From contig NZ_BPIG01000001.1 in the NCBI RefSeq assembly GCF_026003995.1, forward strand, positions 62,001 through 126,000: a stretch of 64,000 nt of DNA, written 5' to 3'. The number at the start of each line of letters is the position of its first letter. Position 1 is the stretch's first letter. The position numbers and the translations under genes were made by a program. The notes beneath the pieces are model-generated. The model searched no databases and was not told the DNA's origin. It was given only the letters and a program-made list of their open reading frames with translations. This DNA is from Tepidiforma sp. (GTDB lineage Bacteria > Chloroflexota > Dehalococcoidia > Tepidiformales > Tepidiformaceae). Positions 45,492-56,216 of this stretch are shown here, in pieces.

Positions 45492-46368
45492 AGCGGAACC
45501 TGCGGCCATCCGCAGCGCGCTCGCTGGCTGGTACGCCGCCCGCGGCCGCCACACGCTCCCCTGGCGCCGCACCCGCGACCCCTACGCCGTCCTCGTCTCC
45601 GAAATCATGCTCCAGCAGACGCAGGTCGAGCGGGTGCTCCCGTACTATGCTGCCTGGCTCGAACGCTGGCCGAGCTTCGCCGCGCTCGCCGCTGCCGCGC
45701 CAGCCGACGTGATCACCGCGTGGCGCGGCCTCGGCTACAACCGCCGGGCACTCGCCCTCCACGCCGCCGCCGGCCGGGTCGTCGAGGTCCACGGCGGCGA
45801 ATTCCCGTGGGAGCCGTCCGCGCTCCGCGCCCTCCCCGGCGTCGGCCCGTACACCGCCGCCGCCCTCCGCTGCTTCGTCCGCGATGAACCTGTCCCCGTG
45901 CTCGATACCAACATCGCCCGGGTCGTGGCCCGTCTCGCGGCCGGCATCGCGCTCCCCCGAGACCTTTCCCCGAAGCAGATCGAAGCTGCTGCGGCCGCGC
46001 TGCTCCCGGACGCCGGCGCGCGCGACCACAACCTCGCCCTCATGGACCTCGGCGCGCTCGTCTGCACGGCGCGAAACCCCGCCTGCGGCGCATGCCCGCT
46101 CGCCGCCGGCTGCCGCTGGCGGCGCGACGGCCAGCCGCCGCCCCGGGCTGCGGCGAAACGCCTGGCGCCCCGGTTCGAGCAGACGGCACGCTACGCCCGC
46201 GGCCGCATCATCGACCGCCTCCGCTCCGGCCCTGCCGCCGAGGACGAACTCCGCGCCATGCTCCCGGCGGGCCACCGGCCGCGCCTCGCCGGCTACCTCG
46301 CCGCGCTGGAGCGGGACGGGCTCGCCGTGCCGATCGGCAGCGGCGCGTGGGCGCTCCCGCCCGGCTGA
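45466..46368 (+). CDS. mutY: A/G-specific adenine glycosylase (MutY-type)
   Basis: LPWRRTRDPYAVLVSEIMLQQTQVERVLPYY; LPGVGPYTAAALRCF; FeS motif CTARNPACGACPLAAGC; short C-terminus without clear NUDIX domain. Confidence 0.9.
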   Translation: MTATSATPEAEPAAIRSALAGWYAARGRHTLPWRRTRDPYAVLVSEIMLQQTQVERVLPYYAAWLERWPSFAALAAAAPADVITAWRGLGYNRRALALHAAAGRVVEVHGGEFPWEPSALRALPGVGPYTAAALRCFVRDEPVPVLDTNIARVVARLAAGIALPRDLSPKQIEAAAAALLPDAGARDHNLALMDLGALVCTARNPACGACPLAAGCRWRRDGQPPPRAAAKRLAPRFEQTARYARGRIIDRLRSGPAAEDELRAMLPAGHRPRLAGYLAALERDGLAVPIGSGAWALPPG

Positions 46369-46374
46369 GCCGGC

Positions 46375-47673
<1,299 letters not shown>

Positions 47674-48582
47674 CTAGTCGTGCAGGGTTACGAAGGCTCC
47701 ATCATACTTCCGGCCCCGGATAGCGGCACGGAGCCGCCGCATCGTCGAGCCGAGGCCGGAGGGGTCGCGCCGCGTCGCGCTCGCCTCCACCAGCTGGCAC
47801 GCCTCCCGGTAGCCGAGCCGCGCGTACGCCGCCACCGCCGGCGTGTTCCGGGGGTCGACCGTCAGCACCACATAGTCGCAGCAGTCGAGCAGCGCCTCCG
47901 TCACCGCGCTCGTCGCGCTCGTCGCGAGCCCCCGGCCCCGGTACGCCGGGTGGGTGAACACGTTGCCCACGACCGCCACGCCCTCCTGCCGCGAGACGAC
48001 GTGCGTGCCCGCAATCGCCACCAGCCGCCCTTCCAGCACGACGCCCCGGTAGACACCGCTGTCGATGTGCTCCGGGATGTAGTAGCTCGGCCCGTTCTCG
48101 CTCCCGTAGAGCGCGTTGATTTTCCGGATGTCGACGCCGGTCAGATGAACCGTTTCGAAGACCTGCGCCGGCCGGAAGGTATCGCGCGTCACCACCATCC
48201 GGGTCATCGGCTGCTGCGTGGCCAGCCGGTACACGCGCTTCAGCACCTCCACGTGCTGCGGCTGGCAGGTCGCGTACGTCTGCGCCGTCCCCGGGTGGAT
48301 CGACAGCACCGCATGGATCGCGTCCGGGTCGCCCATCACGAAGGTGGCGTCGCCGAGCCCGCCCCGGCTGTGCAGCACGAGCCCGACGCCCGTCGTCCCC
48401 CGCGCGAGGAACCAGCGCGTCCGCGCGAACAGCTCCGGCTCCAGCTGGCCGAGGGCGTAGGCGGTATACTCGACCCGCGCCCGGAGCAGCGGCCGGATTT
48501 CGTCCGGGTCGCGCAGCTGCCGGACGACGTAATCGAGCCGCCGCGCCGGGATGCCGCCGAGCCGCAGCTCCCGCTCTGCCAT
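47674..48582 (-). CDS. GNAT family N-acetyltransferase
   Basis: VGNVFTHPAYRGRGLATSATSAVTEALLDCCDYVVLTVDPRNTPAVAAYARLGYRE. Confidence 0.88.
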   Translation of the reverse strand: MAERELRLGGIPARRLDYVVRQLRDPDEIRPLLRARVEYTAYALGQLEPELFARTRWFLARGTTGVGLVLHSRGGLGDATFVMGDPDAIHAVLSIHPGTAQTYATCQPQHVEVLKRVYRLATQQPMTRMVVTRDTFRPAQVFETVHLTGVDIRKINALYGSENGPSYYIPEHIDSGVYRGVVLEGRLVAIAGTHVVSRQEGVAVVGNVFTHPAYRGRGLATSATSAVTEALLDCCDYVVLTVDPRNTPAVAAYARLGYREACQLVEASATRRDPSGLGSTMRRLRAAIRGRKYDGAFVTLHD

Positions 48583-49496
48583 CAGTCGCCGACCTCGAAG
48601 TGCGTCAGCGCGCGGAATTGCCGGTAGCGCTGCTCCACCTCGTCCCGCTCGAGTGTCAGCAGCCGCGACGGCCCGAACCCTTCCACGCAGAAGGAGGCGA
48701 CCGTCGACCCGTAGATGATCGCCCTGCGGATCTCCCGCTGGTCGATGACCGGCACCGCATCGAGGTAGCCCATGAAGCCGCCGGCGAAGGCGTCGCCCGC
48801 CCCCGTCGGGTCCACCACCTCCTCGAGCGGGTAGCCCGGCGCGACGAAGTAATCCTCGCCGCTGATGTAGGCCGCGCCGTATTCGCCGAGCTTGATGACC
48901 ACCGCCTTCGTGCCCCCGTCGAGCAGCTTCCGGCCGGCCCGCGCGATGCTGGGCACCCCGGCGAGCTCCCGCGCTTCGCTTTCGTTGATAGACACGACAT
49001 CGGCCGCCCGGATGGCGTTCATCAGCTCATCCCGCGCGCCGTCGATGAAGAACTTGATGGTGTCCACCATCTTCGTCCGCGCACCCGGCACCATCGCCAT
49101 CAGCCGCTGCTGGAGCACCGGGTCGCCCGCTGCGGCGAACAGCCCGCTCGAATCCTCCCAGCCGGGCGGCAGCTTCGGCTCCCACGCTGCGTTCACCCCG
49201 AGCACCGTATAGAGCGTGTCGCGGCTGTTCATGTCGTAGTGGTAGCGGCCGCCCCAGCGGCTCGTTTCGCCGCCGGGCACCACTTCGAGCCCGGCGAGGT
49301 CGATGCCCGGCCGCTCCAGCGCCCGCCGCATTTCGTCCGGGAAGTCCTCGCCGACGGCGGCCAGCAGCCGCACCTCCGTGAAGAGCGAGGCCGCCAGCGC
49401 CGCGCACGTCGCCGACCCGCCGAGCGAGCCCTCGCGCCGCTCGAACGGCGTCTCGATTTCGTCGATCGCCACCCACCCGGCGATGAGCAGGCTCAC
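48582..49496 (-). CDS. PfkB-family carbohydrate/nucleoside kinase
   Basis: GGSATCAALAASLF; DVVSINESEARELAG; VVIKLGEYGA; VVDPTGAGDAFAGGFMGYL; GTG start. Confidence 0.9.
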   Translation of the reverse strand: MSLLIAGWVAIDEIETPFERREGSLGGSATCAALAASLFTEVRLLAAVGEDFPDEMRRALERPGIDLAGLEVVPGGETSRWGGRYHYDMNSRDTLYTVLGVNAAWEPKLPPGWEDSSGLFAAAGDPVLQQRLMAMVPGARTKMVDTIKFFIDGARDELMNAIRAADVVSINESEARELAGVPSIARAGRKLLDGGTKAVVIKLGEYGAAYISGEDYFVAPGYPLEEVVDPTGAGDAFAGGFMGYLDAVPVIDQREIRRAIIYGSTVASFCVEGFGPSRLLTLERDEVEQRYRQFRALTHFEVGD

Positions 49497-50368
49497 GTCG
49501 CCGCCTCCAGCCAGCGACGGAGGATCGGCCCCAGCCGCTCCCGCACCTCCGCGGGGACGGCCGAACGGGGCGCCACGATCGCGGCGTCGAGCGCCGTCGC
49601 GCAGGCGCACCCCTCGCGCGGGGGCAGCGCGCCCGTCAGCAGCCGAACGGCCTGCTGGCTCACCGCAACGTTCCGGCGGAGGGTGTCGAACACGGTCGCG
49701 GCGTCCACCGCCGCTTCGGTCTCATGCCAGCAATCGTAATCCGTCACGCAGGCCAGCGTCGCGTAGCAGAGCTCCGCCTCCCGCGCGAGCTTCGCCTCCG
49801 GCAGCGCGGTCATCCCGATGAGGTCGGCCCCCCAAGCCCGGTGCAGCTCGCTCTCCGCCCGGGTCGAAAACGCCGGCCCCTGCATCACGACGTACGTCCC
49901 GCCGTCGTGCACCGTGGCGCCCGCGCCCCGCGCCGCCGCCAGCGCCGCGGCCCGCATCCGCGGGCAGAACGGTTCGCCGAAGCTGATGTGGCCGACCAGG
50001 CCGTCGCCGAAGAACGTCGAGGGCCGGCCCCACGTCCGGTCGATGAGCTGCGACGGCACGACGAGGTGTCCCGGCGCGTACACCTCCCGCAGGCTGCCGA
50101 CCGCCGAGACGGAGAGAACGCGCTCGACGCCGAGCTGCTTCAGCGCCCAGAAGTTCGCGCGCTGCGGCAGTTCGGAAGGCAGCAGCGTGTGGTGCCGCCC
50201 GTGCCGCGCGAGGAACGCCACGCGCCGCCCGCCGAGCGTCCCGACCCGGATGCGGTCGCTCGGCGGCCCGAAGGGTGTGGTGATTTCGACCTCCTCGACG
50301 TCCTCCAGCCCCGGCATCTCGTAGAAGCCGGAACCGCCGATCACCGCCAGCGGGATCCGTTCGCTCAT
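49493..50368 (-). CDS. mtnP: S-methyl-5'-thioadenosine phosphorylase family
   Basis: LAVIGGSGFYEMPGLEDVEEVEITTPFGPPSD; FLARHGRHHTLLPSELPQRANFWALKQLGV; QGPAFSTRAESELHRAWGADLIGMTALPEAKLAREAELCYATLACVTDYDCW. Confidence 0.93.
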   Translation of the reverse strand: MSERIPLAVIGGSGFYEMPGLEDVEEVEITTPFGPPSDRIRVGTLGGRRVAFLARHGRHHTLLPSELPQRANFWALKQLGVERVLSVSAVGSLREVYAPGHLVVPSQLIDRTWGRPSTFFGDGLVGHISFGEPFCPRMRAAALAAARGAGATVHDGGTYVVMQGPAFSTRAESELHRAWGADLIGMTALPEAKLAREAELCYATLACVTDYDCWHETEAAVDAATVFDTLRRNVAVSQQAVRLLTGALPPREGCACATALDAAIVAPRSAVPAEVRERLGPILRRWLEAAT

Positions 50369-51405
50369 CGCCGCGCAGCCTCCCGTTCGTCGTGCTCGAG
50401 CAGGGCCGCGAGCGCCGCCCGGTAGGGCGGCCGCGCGGTGCCCCGCTCCGTGATGATGCCTGCGATGAGGTCGGCCGGCGTCACGTCGAAGGCCGGGTTC
50501 CACGCCTCGATGCCGGCCGGCGCCCAGCGCACGCCGCCGAAGCCGCCGACCTCATCGGCGGCGCGAACCTCGATCGGGATCTCCTCCCCCGAGGCGCAGG
50601 CAGGGTCGAAGGTGCTCGTCGGCGCCGCGATGTAGAACGGAACGCCGGCCCGCGCTGCCGCCAGCGCCAGCCCGAGCGTGCCGACCTTGTTCGCCGTGTC
50701 GCCGTTCGCCGCGATGCGGTCCGCCCCGGTGATGACCGCCGCCACCTTCCCCGAGACGACGAGCGCTGCCGCTGCCGTATCCGGCAGCAGGACGACCGGG
50801 ATGCCGGACCGCTGCAGCTCCCACGCCGTCAGCCGCGCCCCCTGCAGCAGCGGCCGCGTCTCCGTGACGTAACACCGTGCGAGCCGCCCTGCGGCGTGCG
50901 CCGCCCGCACCACCCCCAGCGCCGTCCCGGCGCCGCCCGTGGCGAGCGTGCCCGTGTTGCAGTGGGTCAGCACGTCGCCTGGGGGCAGTGCGTCGCGGCC
51001 GTGCGCAGCGAGCGCCGCGTCCTCGGCCTGCCGCCGCCGGAGGTAGGCCGCACAGAAGGCCCACGCCGCCGTCGCGCGCTCCCGTTCGGGCACGGCGAGC
51101 GCAGCATCCCGGCAGGCGGCGGCCCCCGTCGCCAGCTCGACGGCCGTCGGCCGCACCCGCCCGACCCGCTCCGCTGCCGCCCGGAGCGCGGCCTCGGAGG
51201 AGTCTGCCTCTGCCGCGATGGCCACGCCCGCCGCACCGCACAGCCCCAGCAGCGGCGCGCCGCGCACCCGCAGCGAACGGATCGCCTCCTCCAGCACGTC
51301 GAGGCCGCGTATCTCCAGCCAGCGCTCTTCGTGCGGCAGCCGCGACTGGTCGAGCACCCGCAGCGCCGGCCGTTCGAACCGAATCACGTCGAAGGGCGGC
51401 TCCAC
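50365..51405 (-). CDS. mtnA: S-methyl-5-thioribose-1-phosphate isomerase
   Basis: VLDQSRLPHEERWLEIRGLDVLEEAIRSLRVRGAPLLG; LTHCNTGTLATGGAGTALGVVRAA; VTETRPLLQGARLTAWEL; ITGADRIAANGDTANKVGTLGLAL. Confidence 0.94.
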   Translation of the reverse strand: MEPPFDVIRFERPALRVLDQSRLPHEERWLEIRGLDVLEEAIRSLRVRGAPLLGLCGAAGVAIAAEADSSEAALRAAAERVGRVRPTAVELATGAAACRDAALAVPERERATAAWAFCAAYLRRRQAEDAALAAHGRDALPPGDVLTHCNTGTLATGGAGTALGVVRAAHAAGRLARCYVTETRPLLQGARLTAWELQRSGIPVVLLPDTAAAALVVSGKVAAVITGADRIAANGDTANKVGTLGLALAAARAGVPFYIAAPTSTFDPACASGEEIPIEVRAADEVGGFGGVRWAPAGIEAWNPAFDVTPADLIAGIITERGTARPPYRAALAALLEHDEREAARR

Positions 51406-51406
51406 G

Positions 51407-51928
51407 CTACGCCTCCGCGAACCGGATGAGCGCATCGACGCGGTACGCAGCCAGCCGCTCCCGCCCGCCGAGGCCCTCGAGTTCGATGAGGAACCCCATC
51501 CCGGCGACCCTCGCCCCCAGCAGCTCGACGAGCTTCGCCGCCGCGAGCGCCGTCCCGCCGGTCGCGAGCACGTCGTCGACGATGAACGCCGCCGTGCCCG
51601 GCGCGAGCGCATCCTGGTGGATGTCCAGCCGCGACTCCCCGTATTCGAGCGCGTACTCCACTGTGAGGCGCGCGGCCGGCAGCTTCCCCTCCTTCCGGAT
51701 GGGCACGAACGGCAGCCCCAGCCGGTCGGCGATGGGCGCGCCGAAGAGGAACCCCCGGCTTTCGATGCCGACGACCGCCCCCGGCGCCGCCGCCTGCGCC
51801 CGCTCCGTCAGCCCGTCGAGCGCCGCGCGGAAGGCCGCTGGCTCTCCGAGGAGCGGCGTGATGTCGCGGAACAGGATGCCCGGCCGCGGGAAATCCGGGA
51901 TGGTGCGGATGTGCCGTTCGAGCTCCAC
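51407..51928 (-). CDS. apt: Adenine phosphoribosyltransferase
   Basis: IPDFPRPGILFRDITPLL; VVGIESRGFLFGAPIADRLGLPFVPIRKEGKLP; AFIVDDVLATGGTALAAAKLVELLGA. Confidence 0.94.
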   Translation of the reverse strand: MELERHIRTIPDFPRPGILFRDITPLLGEPAAFRAALDGLTERAQAAAPGAVVGIESRGFLFGAPIADRLGLPFVPIRKEGKLPAARLTVEYALEYGESRLDIHQDALAPGTAAFIVDDVLATGGTALAAAKLVELLGARVAGMGFLIELEGLGGRERLAAYRVDALIRFAEA

Positions 51929-52069
51929 GCCGGGATTGTACGCCAGCCCCGCCAGGCGGCACCCGGGCGGGCCCCGAGGGGCCCCGTTCCGAGGCCTTTA
52001 CCTCCAGGCGCTGCCTGTCCGGCACCTTCACCGGTCCCGGCGCCATGCTCGGAGTGAAGGAGCTCACCC

Positions 52070-52417
52070 ATGGCTGCACCAAACCGCCGCTTCGCCAACG
52101 AACGCCACCCCTTCCTGAAAGTCGCCGCCGCGGTCGTCGCCCTCGCGACGTTCGCGTCGATCTGGACCGCCTTCTCCTCCGCCTACGCCTCGGACAGCGC
52201 GGCGAACGCCGACCCCGAATCCTTCGTCGCGGTCAGCGCCGTGGACAGCACCGCCCAGCCGCCGGTCACGGCAAACGAGACCCCCGCCGCCGGGTCCGCG
52301 ACGCCGTCGGCTGTTTCGAGCGCCGGCTCTGCCCCGCCGCCGACGGTCGCGCCGTCTACCGGCGGCCAGCGCGGCAGCTCGATCGCCCCCGTCCAGCGGA
52401 GGTCGCGCGGCTCATGA
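52070..52417 (+). CDS. Small single-TM Pro/Ala-rich hypothetical protein
   Basis: RRFANERHPFLKVAAAVVALATFASIWTAFSSAY then low-complexity tail; 4-nt overlap with the next gene. Confidence 0.55.
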   Translation: MAAPNRRFANERHPFLKVAAAVVALATFASIWTAFSSAYASDSAANADPESFVAVSAVDSTAQPPVTANETPAAGSATPSAVSSAGSAPPPTVAPSTGGQRGSSIAPVQRRSRGS

Positions 52418-53052
52418 CCTCCTGGCGCCTCGGGCTGCTCTCCGGTCTCACCGCCGTCGCTGCCATCCTCCTGGTGCGCGCCTCCGGAGTCAGCGCGGCG
52501 GCCAACACCTGGCATGCCCTCCGGGCGGCCGGGTTCGTTTCCTACCTGCTGTTCTGGGTCTCGTGCCTCTCCGGCATGGCTTTCTACCTCCGCATCGCGG
52601 TTCCGCGCGTGCGCGCCTCGGTCGTGTTCGAACTGCACCGCGTCACCGGTGTGCTCGCCGCCGCGTTCCTCGCCTCCCACCTCGTGGGCGTCCTCGTCGA
52701 CCCGTGGATTGATTTCCGCGTCATCGACATCCTCGCCGGGGCGACCGCCTCCTACCGGCCGTTCGCGCTCTTCCTCGGCGCCGTCGGCGCATGGGCCCTC
52801 GCCATCGTCGTGGGCACCACGGCCGTCAGCGGGCGGTTCCGCTACGCGACCTGGCTCAACCTCCACCGGCTCGCGTTTCCCGGGTACGTCGTCGCGCTCT
52901 TCCACGGCCTGCTCGCGGGCAGCGATTCGGCGAACCCCCTCGTCCTCGCGATGTACGGGCTGACGGCCGGTGCGGTGGCCGGGCTCGGCGTGCTCCGCCT
53001 CGCCGGGCGCGAACGCCCGGTGCCGGCGGCCGTTTCGCTGCCCGGCCGCTGA
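52414..53052 (+). CDS. Ferric-reductase-like transmembrane protein (copy 1)
   Basis: FELHRVTGVLAAAFLASHLVGVLVDPWIDF...LNLHRLAFPGYVVALFHGLLAG: paired His in TM helices. Confidence 0.75.
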   Translation: MTSWRLGLLSGLTAVAAILLVRASGVSAAANTWHALRAAGFVSYLLFWVSCLSGMAFYLRIAVPRVRASVVFELHRVTGVLAAAFLASHLVGVLVDPWIDFRVIDILAGATASYRPFALFLGAVGAWALAIVVGTTAVSGRFRYATWLNLHRLAFPGYVVALFHGLLAGSDSANPLVLAMYGLTAGAVAGLGVLRLAGRERPVPAAVSLPGR

Positions 53053-53128
53053 CCGGCGGGCGGCCGGGCCCGGCCATCTTCGCCCTTCGGCCCCCGCCGT
53101 GCGCAGCCGGCCCGGCTATCATGCGCGC

Positions 53129-53380
53129 GTGCCGCACCGCCGAACGAACCCGTTCGCCCGCGAACGCCAGCACTGGCTGACGCTCCTCCTTTCCGCCGCG
53201 GCCGCCGCCGCGTTCGGCGTGGGCTGGGTGCTCTACGGCCGCGAATCCGCCACCGACACCGCGCCGCCGCTCCCGCCGCCGGCAGCCTCCCCGACCCCCG
53301 CAGCGCCGGCGCCGACGGCTGCCGGCGAACCGCCCGCCGCCCCTACCGCAACCCCCACCCGCAGCTCGAGGTCCAGCTGA
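53129..53380 (+). CDS. Small single-TM Pro/Ala-rich hypothetical protein (second copy of module)
   Basis: VPHRRTNPFARERQHWLTLLLSAAAAAAFGVGWVLYGRE then Pro/Thr tail; 1-nt overlap with the next gene. Confidence 0.5.
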   Translation: MPHRRTNPFARERQHWLTLLLSAAAAAAFGVGWVLYGRESATDTAPPLPPPAASPTPAAPAPTAAGEPPAAPTATPTRSSRSS

Positions 53381-54030
53381 TGAGCCGCATCGCCGCCATT
53401 CTGGTGGCCGTCGTCGCCTCGGCGGCCGTCATCCTCGCCCGCCAGCAGGGCTGGGGCGGTGAAACGACCGCCTGGTCTGCGGCGCGCGCCTCGGCGTGGG
53501 TCGCCCTCGCCCTCCTCTGGGCCGCCGTCTTCACCGGCATCGGCGTCTCCCTCAAGTACCATCCCGGCATCTCCGGCCAGGTGCCCACCCTCGAACTCCA
53601 CCGCGTCACCGGCTCGCTCGCCCTCTCGTTCACGGTCGTCCACGCCGTTGCGCTCGTCGCCGACCCCTACATCCGGTTCGCGCCGTGGGATGCGGCGGTG
53701 CCCTTCGTGGCGCCCTACCGGCCGCTCGCGACCGGCCTCGGGGTCATCGCTGCCTGGCTCGTCTCGGCCGTCGTACTCTCCACCTGGGGCGCTGGTTGGC
53801 TGCCCCGCCGCGCCTGGCACCTCATCCACCGCGCCAGCTACGCCGCCCTCGCCCTCGGGCTCGTCCACGGCATCGCGGCCGGCACCGATACCGAACACTG
53901 GCCTACCCACGTCGCCTACACCGCCATCGCTGCCTCGGTGCTCGGCGCCGCCTTCCTCCGCTTCCTCGCCCGCGACTGGGTGGCCGCGCACCGCGCGGGC
54001 CGCCGGTCCGCGCCGGGAACCCCGGGATGA
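53380..54030 (+). CDS. Ferric-reductase-like transmembrane protein (copy 2)
   Basis: LELHRVTGSLALSFTVVHAVALVADPYIRF...WHLIHRASYAALALGLVHGIAAGTD, parallel to copy 1. Confidence 0.75.
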   Translation: MSRIAAILVAVVASAAVILARQQGWGGETTAWSAARASAWVALALLWAAVFTGIGVSLKYHPGISGQVPTLELHRVTGSLALSFTVVHAVALVADPYIRFAPWDAAVPFVAPYRPLATGLGVIAAWLVSAVVLSTWGAGWLPRRAWHLIHRASYAALALGLVHGIAAGTDTEHWPTHVAYTAIAASVLGAAFLRFLARDWVAAHRAGRRSAPGTPG

Positions 54031-54230
54031 GCCCGGAAGAAGCGCTCTTCTACCTCGGAGCGGCGGCCTTCTTCCTCCCGCCCCTCGCTGTGCTGCTCCT
54101 CGCCGCCCGCGCGACCCGCCGCACCCCGTGGTTCGCAGCGTTTGCGCTCTTCGGCTGGGCAGGCATGGCCATCGGCCTCGCCCTCATCTTCGCCACCGCC
54201 GATCGCCCGCGCGGGCAGCCGCCCTCCTAG
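54027..54230 (+). CDS. Small membrane protein (67 aa)
   Basis: Two hydrophobic segments; ATGA overlap with the upstream gene. Confidence 0.5.
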   Translation: MSPEEALFYLGAAAFFLPPLAVLLLAARATRRTPWFAAFALFGWAGMAIGLALIFATADRPRGQPPS

Positions 54231-56206
54231 CCCGTCAGCCCCAGCCCGCGCAGGAAGGCGTCGCTGTTCGGCTCCCGGCCGAGGAAGTCGCGCACCAGCT
54301 GATTGCCGTCCACCGAACCGCCCCGCTCGAGGATCGTCGCCCGGTAGCGCCGGCCGACCTCCGCGCTCAGCGGCCCTGCCGCTTCGAACAGCGTGTACAT
54401 GTCGTCGCCGAACACGTGCGACCAGAGGTAGCCGTAATAGCCTGCGTCGTAGCCGAACAGGTGCCCGAAGCCCGACTGGAAGTGCGTCCCCGGCGTGTAC
54501 GGGAACCCGGTGATCGGGTGCAGCTCCTCGACCAGCTTCGTCGAATCGCCATCGAACCCCGGCGAGTGATACCGCAAATCGAGCGTCGCGAAGAACAGCT
54601 GCCGCAGCGTCATGATGCCGCTGTTCAGGTTCTTCGCCGCCACCATCGCGTCGACCAGCCGCCGCGGGATCGGCTCGCCGGTCTGCCAGTGCCGTGCGAA
54701 CGAGGCGAGCACCTCCGGCTCCCAGCACCAGTGCTCGAGCATCTGGCTCGGCGCTTCGACGAAGTCCCGCTCCGTTTGCGTGCCGCTGAACCGCGCCCGC
54801 TCCGCCCGGGTCAGCGTCTGGTGCATGATGTGCCCGAACTCGTGGAAGAAGGTCACGACCTCGCCGTGCCGCAGCAGCGAGGGCTGGCTGGCCGAAGGCT
54901 TCGTGAAGTTCGCCACGATGGCGCTCACCGGCTTCTGGTAGCCGCCGTCCGGCAGCCGCCGTCCCCGCCGGAGGGTGAACGCCGCCGCGTGGCCGTACTT
55001 GTTCGGCCGCGGGAAGAGGTCCATGTAGAAGCGCGCAAACGGCGGGCCGCCGCCCGCTTCGCTGATGTCGAACGCCCGCACCTCCGGGTGCCAGCGCGGC
55101 GCCTCGGTGTTCTCCGTGAAGCGCACGCCCAGCACCTGCTGGTAGACGCTGAACAGCCCTGCGATCACGGCATCGAGCGGGAAGTACTGGGCCACCTCGA
55201 ACTCATCGACCGCGTACTCCGCTTTCAGCTGTTCGTTGTGCCAGTAGCGCCAGTCCCAGATGTCGACCCGGTCCGAGCCCGTCCGCGCCTGCGCGAACGC
55301 CCGCATCGCCGCGAAGTCGCGCTCCGCTTTCACCGCCACCTTCGCCCGCAGGTCGGCGAGGAACTCCTCGACCGCCTGCCGCGTGCCGGCCATCCGCGTC
55401 TCGGTCCGGTAGTCGGCCCACGAGGCGTACCCGAGCAGCTCCGCCGCCTCCTGCCGCAGCCGCAGCGCGCGCTCCAGCAGCTCTACGTTCTGAGGGCCGC
55501 CCTTCCGCTGGTCCTTTTCGAACAGCTGCCGCCGCAGCTCGCCGTCCGGGCAGTTCGCCATGAACGGCTGGATCTCCGGGTAGTCGAGCGAGACCCGGTA
55601 ATACGTCACCCCGTCCCGCTCCACGGTGCGCAGCCGCTCGACCCACGCCTCCGGCAGCCCGGCCAGCTGCTCCCGCGTCACCTCGATGCCGTCGTCGTAG
55701 TCGTCGATGTTGTTCCGGAACTGGATGCCGATGGCGACCAGCTCGTCCATCAGCGCCCGCAGCCGGTCCCGCTGCTCCTTCGGCAGCTCGAAGCCGTTCC
55801 GCCGGTAGTCCCGCAGTTCGAACGCGAGGTAGCGCGCGTCCTCGCCCGTCAGCCCCTTCGCCTCGTCGCTCGCCGCGAACTGCCGCACCGCCTCGTACAG
55901 GTCCTCCCGGAACGACAGCTCCACGAGGTACTTGTCGAGCCGCTCGTCCCACTCCCGCGCCGCCGCCCGGAGCCCGTCATCTGCCGAGACGTAGGCGAGG
56001 AAGGCGTACGCTCCGGAGGCGATGGCCACCGGCTCGAGCGCCTCCTCCAGCGCCAGCATCGTGTTCGCATACGTCCGGACGCCCGGCGCGAGCGAGACGA
56101 TCTCCGCCACGCCGGCCTCGCAGGCATCGATGGCGCGCTGGCAGGCGTCGCCCAGCTCGCCGGGCGTCAGCGTCTCCCACGGCACGAGGTCGAGGTCGCT
56201 CCCCAT
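54227..56206 (-). CDS. M3-family oligoendopeptidase (thimet-like)
   Basis: VVTFFHEFGHIMHQTLTRAERARFSGTQTERDFVEAPSQMLEHWCWEPEVL. Confidence 0.93.
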   Translation of the reverse strand: MGSDLDLVPWETLTPGELGDACQRAIDACEAGVAEIVSLAPGVRTYANTMLALEEALEPVAIASGAYAFLAYVSADDGLRAAAREWDERLDKYLVELSFREDLYEAVRQFAASDEAKGLTGEDARYLAFELRDYRRNGFELPKEQRDRLRALMDELVAIGIQFRNNIDDYDDGIEVTREQLAGLPEAWVERLRTVERDGVTYYRVSLDYPEIQPFMANCPDGELRRQLFEKDQRKGGPQNVELLERALRLRQEAAELLGYASWADYRTETRMAGTRQAVEEFLADLRAKVAVKAERDFAAMRAFAQARTGSDRVDIWDWRYWHNEQLKAEYAVDEFEVAQYFPLDAVIAGLFSVYQQVLGVRFTENTEAPRWHPEVRAFDISEAGGGPPFARFYMDLFPRPNKYGHAAAFTLRRGRRLPDGGYQKPVSAIVANFTKPSASQPSLLRHGEVVTFFHEFGHIMHQTLTRAERARFSGTQTERDFVEAPSQMLEHWCWEPEVLASFARHWQTGEPIPRRLVDAMVAAKNLNSGIMTLRQLFFATLDLRYHSPGFDGDSTKLVEELHPITGFPYTPGTHFQSGFGHLFGYDAGYYGYLWSHVFGDDMYTLFEAAGPLSAEVGRRYRATILERGGSVDGNQLVRDFLGREPNSDAFLRGLGLTG

Positions 56207-56216
56207 CCGGGCCTCC

